Source: Hysterangium stoloniferum
Taxonomy: Eukaryota; Basidiomycota; Agaricomycetes; Hysterangiales; Hysterangiaceae
NCBI GenBank assembly: GCA_015178975.1
Contig: WHVD01000179.1
Span: forward strand, 62,001-126,000
Reading direction: 5' to 3'
Length of the DNA: 64,000 bases
Shown piece by piece: positions 33,492 to 44,577 of this stretch (position 1 is the stretch's first letter; the number at the start of each line of letters is the position of its first letter). Position numbers and translations under genes: made by a program. The notes under the pieces were generated by a model. The model ran no database searches and had not been told where the DNA came from. It saw nothing but the letters and a program-made list of their open reading frames with translations.

Positions 33492-35985
33492 TTGTATCAT
33501 GGAGGTGTACAGGTAATGTATGTATTAGACCAAATGAGTCTGGGCCCTATCCACAAAGAATTAGTGGTCATGAGGAAACATGGGGTGTGGACAGTTGTGG
33601 ATTGTCCTGCAAATGCTAGACTGGTAAAAACACGTTGGACCTTTGCACACAAATACAACGGTAACGGGGAACTTATTGCCCACAAGGCAAGACTCGTAGC
33701 TAAAGGATTTACACAAATTCCTGGCATCAATTTTTTCAAAACATACACCTCTGTCGTCCGGTATGAGTCATTGTGGATGAATTTGGCCATTGCAGCTGCC
33801 AAAAACATGGAGTCATGGCAAATTGACTATATTGCAGCATACCTCAACTCAGTTCCACAAGCCACTACATACATCGAACTCCCTGATGGCGTGAAGGAGG
33901 CAGGGAAGGTTGGGCGACTGGAAAGGACATTATATGGCACCATGGATGGTGCCAATAACTGGTGGGGGACGTTGGACAGAGAAATGGGTGAGTTGGGATA
34001 TTACCGGTCAAAAGCTGACCCATCAGTATGCTCCCGCCATGCGAACGGCAGCACCACAATAACATCCACATATACTGACGACACAACCGGAATCTCGTCA
34101 TCTGAAGAAGAGGCAAATAGAGCCAAGGAAGAACTAGGCTGGACCTACGAGACCAAGGATATGGGGGATGTGAACTTAGTTCTTGGAATCCAAATCGACC
34201 GAGACAGGGAACGTGGCACAATCAGGCTATCACAATGCGCATACCTTGAACGCATTCTTGAGCGCTTCGGAATGACAGAGTCAAACCCTCGTGGCATGCC
34301 ACTACCCCCAGGTATTATACTGAACAGGGAGCAGGGACCTCAGACGACTGTAGACCGCGTCTTCATGGCTGATTGTGAAGAGTGGTGGATTCTGACCGCT
34401 CTATATACGAAGAATAGTGTTTGTTCAACTACTATTAGAGAGTATTGACCATCAGTACAATACTATAGACTACTAGACTGTTAGTACCAGTATAAGAACA
34501 CACTGCACACCTCAAGAGCAACTGTATAGTTGCTCGTGACGGCTTAGAACAGTAAGATAATGAGTTGACCTTTTACGGTACAACTAGTAACTAGAAATAA
34601 GAAAGATACTCAGCTAAAGACTGAGTGTCTAGGATAGAGTATTAGTAGCGTGAGTTGACTACGGTGTCGACGAGCGCAAAGTCTTGAAAGCGGAACTCGA
34701 CCTTAGCGGTTCGAGTCCAAAAGGCTATTAGTAGACTAGAGAATGCTACCCTTATGGTAGCTGAGATACTACCCTTGACACCTCTCGCTATTCGACGTCT
34801 GAGTTGTTACGAAGTGGTGTCTGCTGGGTAAAATTTGTCTGAGTTCTAATTGGTGCTGAGTGCACCCACAAGTATACACAATGCTTCGAACTAATGAAAT
34901 ATGCAATATTCGAAGAATATGAAAGATAGAAAATTATGAATAGAATATGTAAAATATAAATAAAATAAAAGGAGTATTTTACCACAATGAATACTGTGGT
35001 AAAAGCATACTCCTCACACTGATAAGCCATATCGAGAGTTACTAGGATCGATTATGTACGCACAAATTGCAACGTGTCCAGACCTCTCATATGCCATATC
35101 CACACTGAGCAAGTTTGCTTGAAACCCCGGGAAGGCTCACTGGAATGCATTGACCCACGTCTTACGATATATCAAAGGGACACTCGACTACAGCATCACA
35201 TACGGGGGTTCACTCCAGGATGTCAGGCCAGTCGGGTACGTCGACACTGATTTTGCAGGGGACACTGACACACGCCGATCTTGTTCTGGGCACATTTTTA
35301 TTCAGGTGGGGGGACCTACTGCTTGGGGATCAAAGTACCAGCTGACAGTCGCTCTATCAACAACAGAGTCAGAATATATGGCACTCACCCGAGCCATGAA
35401 GCAGATCTTGTGGATGTACGCTGCAATGGACAAAGTCGGTTTTCCACAGCCAAAGCCAGCAATCCTCTACAACGATAATTCAGGCGCAGTTCTTTTAACC
35501 AAGAATATGAAACACAATGCACGTGTTAAGCATATTGATATACAGTATTACTACATACAGGAATGGGTCAAGGAGGGGGACATTGAAGTCTGTCACATCA
35601 CATCATCTGACAACCTCGCCGACATGTTCACAAAACCGTTGCCCAAATCAATGTTCACTCAGCAATGTATTGCGCTGCGACTCTGCGAGAGTGTGTCGAG
35701 CCAGGTGTTGAATATTATGCTCTCACACCCTGACCAACGGCTACCTCACACTGTATTCGGATATACCACCCCGTATACAGTTATACCAAGCCACATTATC
35801 CCCTGTCTAATATACCACGACTTACTACCATCATCTATATAATTTAGATATTTTACTATTTAGCCTTGAACGTTTCAATACCCATACCTCAGTCGAGTCA
35901 CTATCTGTGTCGACTGAGGTACGTTACCACAACTATATCTCGTTTTCAGACTCTTATCTTAATGTAACATAGCGTATTTCTTACA
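33492..35985 (+). mobile_element. Ty1/copia relic: reverse transcriptase, RNase H and candidate 3' LTR
   Basis: Frame 33492-34373 encodes a copia reverse transcriptase: GVWTVVDCPANARLVKTRW, FAHKYNGNGELIAHKARLVA, and YTDDT in the catalytic position. From about 35024 to 35700 lies the RNase H region: MYAQIATCPDLSYAISTLSK, GYVDTDFAGDTDTRRSCSGH, ALSTTESEYMALT, NDNSGAVLLTKN, and the DMFTKPLP ending typical of copia. A solo LTR (34374-35018) is inserted between them. After the coding end, 35706-35985 starts TGTTGAATATT and ends TTTCTTACA and is a candidate 3' LTR. Gag, protease, integrase and the 5' LTR are absent. It is a broken, truncated fossil, but CpG-rich and fairly well preserved, so younger than most repeats here. 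Confidence 0.85.
34374..35018 (+). mobile_element. Solo LTR (TGTGAAGAGTGG family, 645 bp) inside the copia relic
   Basis: It starts TGTGAAGAGTGG, ends CTCCTCACA, and is flanked by the exact 5-bp duplication CTGAT (34369-34373 and 35019-35023). It belongs to 3' end type A, like the copies at 26969-29010 and 62055-62636. The inserted LTR is itself CpG-rich, and its position inside the copia coding region shows it arrived later. Confidence 0.93.
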
Positions 35986-36040
35986 GGTAGTAAATATAAG
36001 TCGAGTCACTATCTGTGTCAACTGAGCGTATTTCTTACAC
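35893..36040 (+). repeat. Short direct duplication between the copia end and the kinase gene
   Basis: gtcgagtcactatctgtgtc at 35893 recurs at 36001, and gcgtatttcttac at 35973 recurs at 36027. The repeat spans the candidate copia LTR end and may be part of the LTR or a local tandem duplication. Confidence 0.6.
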
Positions 36041-36250
36041 ATTGATATCCAATGAGGACATCTTTATAGTGATGTCGAACTTTGCAGTGGGGTACTGCGA
36101 AGAATTCCGAGATGGAAGGCACAAATTCAGAAGAATATATCCAATATTTCAAGCAGTGTATACGACCTAGCTTACATAACACGTTCAAGCGCTCGCATTG
36201 CAAAGTTCGACATCACTCACTATCAAGATGTCCTCATTGGATATAAATGT
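36039..36250. repeat. 212-bp inverted repeat; right arm holds the kinase start codon
   Basis: The left arm 36039-36087 (acattgatatccaatgagga...) and right arm 36197-36250 are reverse complements over about 45-50 bp. They have one 4-bp indel and a few mismatches. The right arm contains atgtcctcattggatataaa, the predicted first exon of the kinase gene. The spacer is about 110 bp. The structure resembles a MITE or an inverted duplication of the gene's 5' end; no clear target duplication was found. Confidence 0.85.
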
Positions 36251-37733
36251 AATTATGTAATTTTTTATTTATATATATACTTTTTGATCCATACCAGAAG
36301 CTTCCCTTCTGTATACCACAGTCTAAGGCACCATCGACATACAACCCAACCCGTCCTGGATACAAACAGGAGGATATTGATATGCAGCCTCTTAATGAAA
36401 GAGTGTACAATTTACTTGGAAGGGAAGTTGTGCGCGCTATGCTACTTGGATGGGGGTTTTTGAACGTTGTGAGTGATTGAGTTAATACCCCCAATCCCAC
36501 TTACCCGCGCTTCCCAAGGTGTACGAGTAGAGATGGGAACAGGCCCTCCTCTAGTTGCCAGAATTCAATGGAACTTCAAGGCTGATGTCATATCATCTAG
36601 TTGGGCTGTGGAGAAAATATCACGCGAAGTGGCGGTCCTTAAGCTTCTGCACCGTGTCAGCCCAGGTTCCAGCACCACATGTACTTGCGTGCGATTTCGA
36701 ATTCAACAATACTGTTGGTGCGCCATTCATGATCATTAATCGGCTCTATGGTGAGAATAAATGGATGGCTTGGCCAAAAATTTCCGAGGACGACAGAGTA
36801 AATATACCTGCCTTGATTGATTTGAATGGCAACTCACGTCTCCACTGGCAGATCACCTTTGTGAAATCTCTCGCTACGTCCTTCGTTGGAATTTTCAACG
36901 TGCGGCTTCCTTCAATAGGTTCTACTGAAACCCTCACCCCTGGCGGTCTCCCCATCATTGGGTCCATCTTACCGTACATGACTTTGTTGCCTATAGAGCC
37001 ATGTGCTACGCTAGAACAGTGATTGTATCCTCCCTGTTTTCATCATTACCCACTAATGTAATATCCCAAGATATATCACTCCTCAATTGGATCACGCCTT
37101 TGCACAGCCTCACGACCAGGCTTTATATGATTTTTCTCTTCCTGACCTTTTTGACAGAATCCGCACTTTAGCGATCAGTGCGATTCCTCGAGATGACCAC
37201 ACCATGTTTGTTCCTGTTTTGGTCCACATGGATTTGAGGAGCAAAAACATCATGGTTAAAGATGCGACCTTGTCTGGCATAGTTGACTGGGAGGTGGGTG
37301 ATAACGATGGATCTCATGCAATATCATGGGCTTACACGTACCCTAGATACATTCCTCTCTTCCTGGTTGTCTAGGGGCAACCTATCCGGAATTCATACGT
37401 TACGATGCCGCTTACGACCCTAAATACGGAATACAACCTCGTTTAATGCCAACTAAAGAGTGTTGGCCATTGGAGGATCAGGCTGCTACCTTGAGAAATG
37501 TGTTTCGAGAAGTAAGCTCAGTTGTTTAAGTTTCCGGACGTTCTATGCACCTAAAGTGTCCCATGTAGGCTGCTGGCGCATTATCTTCCGACTTTGTTCG
37601 GGCCCTGGACACAGGGGAAATATTGCGTCAGCTTCTTGAACTCGTGTCATGTAGTACTTCGTCTACAGAAGGAATGCAGGCTTTTTTTAGGTGGGAACAG
37701 GAAATGACGCAAAGAAGGGCACCAAAAAATTGA
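36228..37733 (+). CDS. APH-fold (aminoglycoside phosphotransferase-like) kinase gene, possibly broken
   Basis: Predicted exons: 36228-36248 (MSSLDIN), intron 36249-36297, exon 36298-36468 (KLPFCIPQSKAPSTYNP, ERVYNLLGREVVRAMLLGWG). Then comes 36519-36797 (GTGPPLVARIQWNFKAD, HVLACDFEFNNTVGAPFMII). Intron 36798-36851 follows, then ITFVKSLATSFVGIFNVRLP. The catalytic segment VLVHMDLRSKNIMVKDATLS, then GIVDWEVGDN, lies at about 37219-37308. This matches the HxDL..N and DWE motifs of the APH superfamily. The last intron is 37512-37568 and the last exon begins AAGALSSDFVRALDTGEILR and ends at TGA 37731. Three joins do not keep frame: at about 36519, at 36650 and at 37340-37380. Either small introns are misplaced or the gene carries frameshifts. 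Such fungal proteins phosphorylate small molecules; the substrate is unknown. Confidence 0.6.
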
Positions 37734-37969
37734 ATACGTTCCTCGGTCTTCCTATCAGGCTGGCTATGGGATTTATTATATATTGTTTGGAGCCGCATTC
37801 CTTCACTTACATTCTGTATTTAAACTAGTGTTTCATTTGCCCACATTTCGTAGACACACGAGTTCTTCCCTCCGTCTCGCCCAATTATCACCTATTTAGA
37901 TTTCAAGCACGGATGGCACATGACTTCCCTTGTGAGATAATATGTCCGTTGTTTCTGGCAGGATGTGTC

Positions 37970-40940
37970 TTACGGAAATTGTACATTGCACCATGGCTCT
38001 GTATATTGAGGCATTAGGGTACTCTGAGAGTGGTTGCCCACTTGTATGAGGAATTTCATTAACCTTAAAGAGGCCAAAGTCATGCACTGTCTCATCAGAT
38101 GTGTCTCAAGAATGTATTTCAAGTCATCACAAATGTCTGTTTTGAATTCATACCAGAGTGCAGCTGGATCAGAAGGAAAGCATTGGTTGATAATAGTAGC
38201 AAACAGTCTCCATAATTGAGATCCAGTCTGCATAGCCTTTGCCTCTCAAAGACACAACTTCCATTCTTTATCATCTTCAAGTAGACCATGTGCCATGCAG
38301 GTTGGTTGAAATAAAGAATAGACCTGTTCTTCATAGGTCCTGAGATCTTCAAAAGAAGTTTACTCCTTAACAACTGTGAGCAAAGTACATAAAGAAGAAC
38401 CTTGGGCCACTTGAGGGTCCTACAATATGACTACATCCAATGGCAAAAACCCTTTTCCTTGTATTCCATTTTCTGTTTTTTTTTTTTTTTTTGAATTCCA
38501 TGTGAAAAATGATGGAAACTCAACATAGTGAATTGAATTGGCTGCTTGACCATTAAGGGCTGCTTCATTTTTAGCATTGGTCTCAAAGTATGTCATCAAC
38601 TTGGTCTTGGAATGATAGGCACCATCCAAGCTTATTCCGGACCCTCCAAGCTAACAAGGATAACTTAACTGTTTATTCTCTAAATGCAGAGAGGGCCATG
38701 ATGGCAGGTATGTATCTCATTTTCCAAAAGTCTCCACAAGGCTTCATGTACACTGATATAGTGGGCATCAATATATTGCTGAATTTCATCCTGGTTCTTT
38801 TGAAACTCCATCGTTGTAAAATCATGTCCTTTGTAGATTAAAAGTCATCTTAACATTGATATGACATCCCAGAATGAGAAGAAGGGTAGCACAGTAAGGG
38901 ACAACATTTCAATTGTCCAGATCATGACCTCTGACTTTATGTGGCCTGCCATCATTTCTATGGCAGTACATTGAATAGCCATCTTCATGAATACTTGTAG
39001 ATTCATGAAAGAGCTTGGGAAAATACTTTGTGCAACCAACTGCAGTTTTCCCAGGAAGAAGTGCTTCAGTTATTTCCCTCCATTTGGGATTGGCTGTTAT
39101 AGTAATAAACATGCTTGTATTGCCATACTTGCATGATATAGCCAGTGAATTTTGCAAATTTCCATCATATCCCAACTGCTACCTTAAAAGATTCCTGGCA
39201 GTATAAATCTACTTCCAATTTCATACTCAGCATGCTGGGTATTATTCTGTACTGTGAAGGCATCAACCACCCGATAATACATTTCAACCCATAAAGTGCC
39301 TGGATTGAGTGTTATCCATAATAACTTGCTTTGCTCTGCTACTGCCCATGAATCAACAATGTATTGCTGCTCAAGAAATTTAGTTAACAGCATTCTCGGT
39401 GCAGTATATGTAGCATGATTGCAGGTGCTCAATGAGAAGCAACTCTAGCCAGATTTGAAGTAGTTTTCCATCCCTCAGAATTGTTGTTGCTTCACCAATT
39501 CTTTGAAAGAGTTGATAAGCATAATATCTTATCTGGGAGACTTTTGTCTGCTTTTTCTTCTTCTGCCTATCCACTATCACTTGTTCAGCTTGTTCAGGTT
39601 CAAGTTCTTCAGTAATTCCTTACATCCCATCCTGCTTCATAGCTGGATCAGGAGGTGGCATAGTATCATCAACTGGTATATCTATTTGCTCAGGTGGGAG
39701 AGGTACAGTACAACTTGGGGAACCACTTCAGATTTAGGAATAGCCTCCTCTGGCAAGTTGGGTACTATCTCCTTAGAAGATGGTTCAAGGACTTCTGACT
39801 CTGGATCAATCTCCTCCATGGCTATTGGGACTGGGGCTATCTCAGCAGGGAGTGGTTCATTTGCATAGGGAATATCCCAGCTCCAGTCTTGGTCTTCTCT
39901 GAAAGAAAAGCACATAATGAAGTGGGGTGTTACGACCGGAATTCCCACCGGACTCCGGGCACTAACTTAAACGCACCCGTGCCCTATACACACCCATTGT
40001 CAGTTTACCAGAATTCCCACCGGACTCCGTACGTCAGACTTGTCTATGTTCGACTTTGTTACATTGTGTTTCAGTCACCGGAAAACCCACCAGACTCCAT
40101 CCCTGTCTATGTCCAACCTCGCCCCGCGTGTCAGTCACTGGACCCCACTCATAAAACCCGTCATCCCTCTAACAGAGCCCCATTCCCATTTTAGTCAAAT
40201 GACCCATCACAATTCAGACTCTGCTCCCGCTCCGTTTCCCATTATGGTTTATGATTTGTCACAATTCGGACTCTGCTCCGTTCCATCCTGTTCCTAACAC
40301 CAAATTTGGTGTTTACTATTCTCATTTTATGTTTTGCTAGTTTCGTTTCATTATTACTGGATTTGGTATGTCATTCATTCCACGGTCTATTTAGTCTGGC
40401 AGATGTTGTACATACAATCCAGTCAGAAAATTGGCTTAGATTCCCCCCAGTAACCTAATACATTTTCCGCTCTAAACTCCTACTTGAATTACACTGCTCA
40501 TGCTAGTCAGAGCCCACGGGCTCTGGCACATCTATCTCTCTCATTTATATCGACTCATGACCTCTCGACCCATGACCTCTCGACCCATGACCTCCGACCT
40601 ACAACCTCTCTACCCACAAACCCTGCCTGGACTCCCCAGGATTCCTGTCCACCTGTTTGAAATTGGACAACACGATCTCGCGAGGGGGCAGCCTATAAGC
40701 TGAAGCCAAGTCCTACCAGATATTCCATGGGTTTCTCCAGAAACCCGCCGTGTACATACCCTAACATGGGGCATATAAATAATTAGTTTCAACAATTCTT
40801 CTAAATCCTCCACCCTGATAATTAAGCACAATGTCCTGTCTATCAATAAAAGTAACACTCTGCCATTTAATGTAGTACATTGCATTTGGAACACTTTATA
40901 GTCATTGTTTCCAGATAATGTGTTTCTATCTGCACATTGT
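37970..40940 (-). mobile_element. Helitron relic (Rep-helicase gene part), split by a solo LTR
   Basis: On the minus strand, in order from high to low coordinate: IKCSKCNVLH near 40890; RQDIVLNYQGGGFRRIVETN at about 40840; then, past the inserted LTR (39928-40766), CFSFREDQDWSWDIPYANEP; EQQYIVDSWAVAEQSKLLW near 39365; the Helitron-like N / Rep region YGNTSMFITITANPKWREIT at about 39120; YFETNAKNEAALNGQ near 38590; AWHMVYLKMIKNGSCVFERQ near 38300; and TGSQLWRLFATIINQ with ICDDLKYILETHL at about 38230-38110. The last belongs to the PIF1-like helicase part. Helitrons move by rolling-circle replication. The frame is broken many times, a T run near 38478-38493 interrupts coding, and no terminal TC or CTRR hairpin was identified. 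The same protein region occurs in the relic at 44578-46289. Confidence 0.85.
39928..40766 (+). mobile_element. Solo LTR, gypsy-type TGTTACGACC family, 839 bp
   Basis: It starts TGTTACGACCGG, ends CATACCCTAACA, and is flanked by an exact 5-bp duplication TGGGG (39923-39927 and 40767-40771). It lies within Helitron coding sequence, which continues on both sides. It shares its whole length with the nested copy 49105-52150 and with the repeats at 7565-9539. It is CpG-rich relative to the host Helitron, so it is a relatively recent fossil. Overlapping frames over it are artefacts. Confidence 0.93.
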
Positions 40941-41019
40941 CCTCGTCAATTGAACACCTGGCCAGGGGCCAGGAGGTGTGTCATGAACATACAAGCTCAA
41001 ATTCTGATAATATTTAATT

Positions 41020-42770
41020 TGACTTTCCTTCAATATTTCTTTGATATTCCTTTGACTTTTCAACTTGATTTCTGACTCAACTTCCAACTTGACTATTCTT
41101 TGACAATCTCAAATATCTTCAACTTGTCTCGGTTGACATCATTGATGATTTCACTTTGATATTATATTATTCTCATTCTTTGATATTCCTTCAACTTTCC
41201 AAACATGGTGTTCCATCTCACATAACTTCCAATCGAGGCTCCAAGTTTGTTTCCCATTTCTTTCAGGCCCTTAGAAAACCCCTCAACATGAAATTACACT
41301 TTACCTTGGGATATCATCCAGAAGGTGATAGATAAACGGAACATGTCAACCAAACCCCGGAACAATATCTCTGTATCTATTGCAACTACCAACAGGACAA
41401 CTGGAAATCCCTTCTTCCACTTGCATAATTTGCCGACAATAACTCTCTGAACACAACTACTGGCATCTCTCCCTTTTTCACAAATAAAGGCTATAATCCA
41501 AATCTCACAGTACATTCCAAACGAGATTTGATGTCTGCCCATGCTCAAGAATTTATCACCCTTGGCCCAGACTCTGAGACTTTGTCAAGCACTATTGTAA
41601 ATCTTGCATTACTTGTCCATGCTCCAAATCACTGCATCACAAGCCATACAGCCTTCTGAAACAACTCACAGTACTGGAACACCCATGGAATTCCATCTCT
41701 ATGGATTTCATTGAACACCTACCAGACTCCAAAGCCTTTTATGCCATTCTAGTCATTGTTGATAGATTCTCAAAACAAGGTATTTTCATCCCTACACATG
41801 ATACCATCACATCCATGCAGCTAGCAGAACTTTTTATTATCAATGTATTTTCCAAGCATGGAGTTCTGTCCCATGTAACCTACAATCAGGATCAGAGTGT
41901 GTCTCTCACCTCTTTGGATCCCTTGGGAAATCCTTGGACATGAAATTACACTTCACGTCTGGATATCACCTGGAAGGCAATGGACAAAATGAGCATGTCA
42001 ACCAGACATTGGAACAATATCTCCATGTATATTGCAACTATCAACAGGACAATTGGAAATCCTTGTTACCACTTGCAGAATTTGCTTACAACAATGCACC
42101 CTGAGCCACTGGTGTTTCCCCATTCTTTGCAAATAAAGGGTACAATCCAAATATTACAGTACCCAGAATGGAATCTTGCCTCTGCCCATGCTCAAAATTT
42201 CATCACAGACCTCCAAAAGCTCTATGAGGAACTCCAGATCACAATAAAATCTGTCCAGGAGCAATATCAGTGTTCAGCAGACAAAAACCAGATTCTGCCA
42301 GCCAACTTCAAAATTGGTGATCGTGTTTTTGTCAAAGCTCAATTCTTCCAGACTACCTGTCCATCAAAGAAACTTGCTGAAAAATATATAGGCCTGTTTG
42401 AAATAATAGCACAAGTAGGTTCAGTTTCATGGACCCTACGGCTTCTGGATAGCATGCATGCAGTACACCCAGTATTTCATGTCTCTATGATAGAACCATG
42501 TACTGCTAACACTATCCCAGATCACATGCAATCTCTGCCCCCTCTGGTCATTATTGATGGAGAACCCGAGTTTGAAATCTCACAAATTTTAGACTGAAAA
42601 ATAGATAACCATTGACACACTTGTAAACTGCTTTACTTGGTCAAGTGGGCAGGTTACGAGGGCACAGACAAAGAGATGTCATGGATTTGGCCGCGGAACT
42701 TGGTAATGTCACAGAGATTGTCACTGACTTTCACACAGCTTACCAACTCAAACCCTGACCACTATCCTCT
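41020..42770 (+). mobile_element. Ty3/gypsy (chromodomain-type) integrase fragment
   Basis: Frame 41701-41943 begins MDFIEHLPDSKAFYAILVIV and continues DRFSKQGIFIPTHDTITSM, the gypsy integrase core. 41980-42597 has the C-terminal integrase region: NQTLEQYL-type sequence, [52 protein letters not shown]. Just downstream, KLLYLVKWAGYEGTDKE (about 42630-42675) is the start of a chromodomain. 41225-41560 carries a second, overlapping piece of the same integrase region in the same orientation. No LTR pair, gag, protease or reverse transcriptase accompanies it. It is a broken fossil with several breaks and strong CpG depletion. Confidence 0.85.
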
Positions 42771-42939
42771 CTCTAGCCACAATCCATAGGCCCCCATGTA
42801 TATGTTGGACTCACTTCATTTTTCCCTGTTGCCCTATGTCTCTCTTTGCTTTCACAGGTTTCTGCCTTGTTTTATTTAAGTCTTAGCAGACCTCCCATGG
42901 ACTTTTACAGTATGTTTCATGCTTTTATTTTATTTTATT

Positions 42940-43895
42940 TTTTCTGTTCATGCTACATTTATGGGGCTATGCTCCTGCCCACTTTCATTATCCTCCTTGT
43001 GGAGTCCTGCCACCTTGGGTACCCTGTCCTCATCCTCGCTGGGCTCCTTGGAACTCCCAACCTTGGGTTCTGCATACACATACCCACCATACTCCACCAA
43101 GAATGCCCAGAACTCCCCTGTCCAGTCCCTGCAGCATCTCCACCACAGTCCCCTGCATCTGGTTGCTCTCTTCAAGCAACTGGTTCTGGGCTTATACACA
43201 TGGTTATCTACCCCAAAACATCCTCCAAACCCCCAGGCCTGTCTGAGCCACCCACTTTCTATGCCACAGACCCTATGGCTTGTGAACCAGTGAGCACCTC
43301 ACTTTGAGGTGCACACATGGCCAACAGCCCAGACCCTGGACTTCCAGTAACAATCTGTGTTCTAGTCATTACAACCAGAACACTGCAGGTCATTCTTTGC
43401 CTCCAGGTGGACTGGATCCATTTTCCTTGTTTTCTGTTAGTGTGGTCAGTACCCAGATGTTCCTGTGGACCTGCCACTTACCGTTTGAGGGCTCTCAGCC
43501 TCCCCCTCAGACTCGGACTCCACTTCTACTGCCTTGCGCTACAAACCAAAAGTCAGTAAAGTTTGATTAGGTGAATCATTGGGACTTACCTTTCCCATGG
43601 CAACTGCAGCCCTCTCCATGGCTGCTTTGGCATGCCCTGTGGCAACTCACACTGCCTCCTCCTCATCCTTTTCCCTCTGCTCCTCAGCCTCCTTCTCTGC
43701 AACCAGTGCCACCTGGTACTCCCTCTCCAAGTCCTCCTCAGCCTTTTTGGCCTGCTTCTCCACTTCCTCCCTTTGTTGACACTGCTCCTCCCACTGTGCT
43801 AAGATTTGGACAGCAGTGAGTGGAGCACAATATAGGGAGCCCGTGGAAGGCCTGGCAGTGGTGATTGGTCTGCAAGGCATTGGTTTTGGGCCCAT
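42940..43895 (-). pseudogene. Spliced coiled-coil plus Cys-cluster gene, broken; second partial copy at 63700-63912
   Basis: Minus-strand start MGPKPMPCRPITTARPSTGS at 43895, then a charged coiled-coil (QWEEQCQQREEVEKQAKKAE). Two introns with good signals follow: 43589-43539 (gtaagt...gtag, 51 nt) and 43481-43434 (gtaagt...acag, 48 nt). Between them lies RKAVEVESESEGEAESPQT. The next exon contains a Cys cluster, CSGCNDxNTDCYWK then a second Cys pair region, resembling a small zinc cluster. The C-terminal part FLVEYGGYVYAEPKVGSS is acidic. It is interrupted and cannot give a full protein. I recall similar Cys-cluster proteins as highly multi-copy in agaricomycetes, but the function is unknown to me. 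Plus-strand frames here are shadows. Confidence 0.5.
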
Positions 43896-44194
43896 AATGA
43901 ACAGATGATGGGGATATAAAAAGAAGAAGAAATTTTATTATTTCAAATTTTTATATAGGGTCATCATGTTTGAGCCTTACCTTCAAGATCCCATGACCTC
44001 TAGACACATGTGAATACAACTGATGATGGCACTGCTGAGATGAGTTTGGTAACATATTTGAGCTCCAGAAATGCCAGAGTCAAGTAGAGTAAGAACATGT
44101 TGGATTTGGCTGGAGGAGAGCTTTTTCATTGTGAGTAGGGTGATTGTGGGATTCCAACTTGTTGCTTTCATTGTATATACATTGAAGTGGAGTG

Positions 44195-44236
44195 GTCACA
44201 TGACTTTGTTGAACTTTATAAACAAAGTCATGTGAC
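44195..44236. repeat. Perfect 16-bp hairpin
   Basis: gtcacatgactttgtt (44195-44210), a 10-base loop, then aacaaagtcatgtgac (44221-44236). The arms are exactly complementary. It lies within the untranslated 5' part of the Tc1 fragment; a nearby inverted copy of the terminus (aacaaaacccttacaatg at 44268) adds to the fold-back potential. Confidence 0.9.
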
Positions 44237-44371
44237 TAGGACATTTTGAACTTTAAAAATGTGTGCAACAAAACCCTTACAATGAGCTATTGGTTTGTGT
44301 GTGATGTGGACTTACGAAATAAGGATGTGGTGCATTGTGGCTGTGCATTTCTGGCAGGTATGATGTTGAAG

Positions 44372-44575
44372 TATATTACATAATATTTTTGGCATTTTAC
44401 AGAATTTATTTCTGGAGGAATAGCCATGTCTTTCAAAAAGTACATAACATTGTAAGGGTTTTGTTGCCTACTGTATATTACATAATATTTTCAGCAATTT
44501 ACAGAATTTATTTCTGGAGGAATAGCCATGTCTTTCAAAAAGTGCAAAACATTGTAAGGGTTTTGTTGCCTACTG
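44372..44575 (+). repeat. 102-bp tandem duplication of a Tc1 terminus
   Basis: Units 44372-44473 and 44474-44575 are equal in length and differ at only a few bases (for example tttttggcattt versus ttttcagcaattt). Each ends in the Tc1 terminus ...gggttttgttgcctactg followed by ta. Confidence 0.9.
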
Positions 44576-44577
44576 TA

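Larger units (their letters stand above)
43983..44577 (-). mobile_element. Tc1/mariner 5' end fragment with duplicated terminus
   Basis: The minus-strand frame 44171-43983 has a transposase N-terminal helix-turn-helix (MKKLSSSQIQHVLTLLDSGI, SGAQICYQTHLSSAIIS). The 5' terminus, cagtaggcaacaaaaccctt on the minus strand, occurs twice, ending at 44473 and 44575. Each copy is next to TA, within a perfect-length 102-bp tandem duplication. The rest of the transposase is missing. It sits against the truncated end of the Helitron relic at 44578. Confidence 0.6.

Noticed and set aside
34690-34725. Perfect B-box match ggttcgagtcc inside a solo LTR, possibly a tRNA
   Set aside because: No A box, acceptor stem or cloverleaf could be built around it, and the sibling LTRs do not conserve it.
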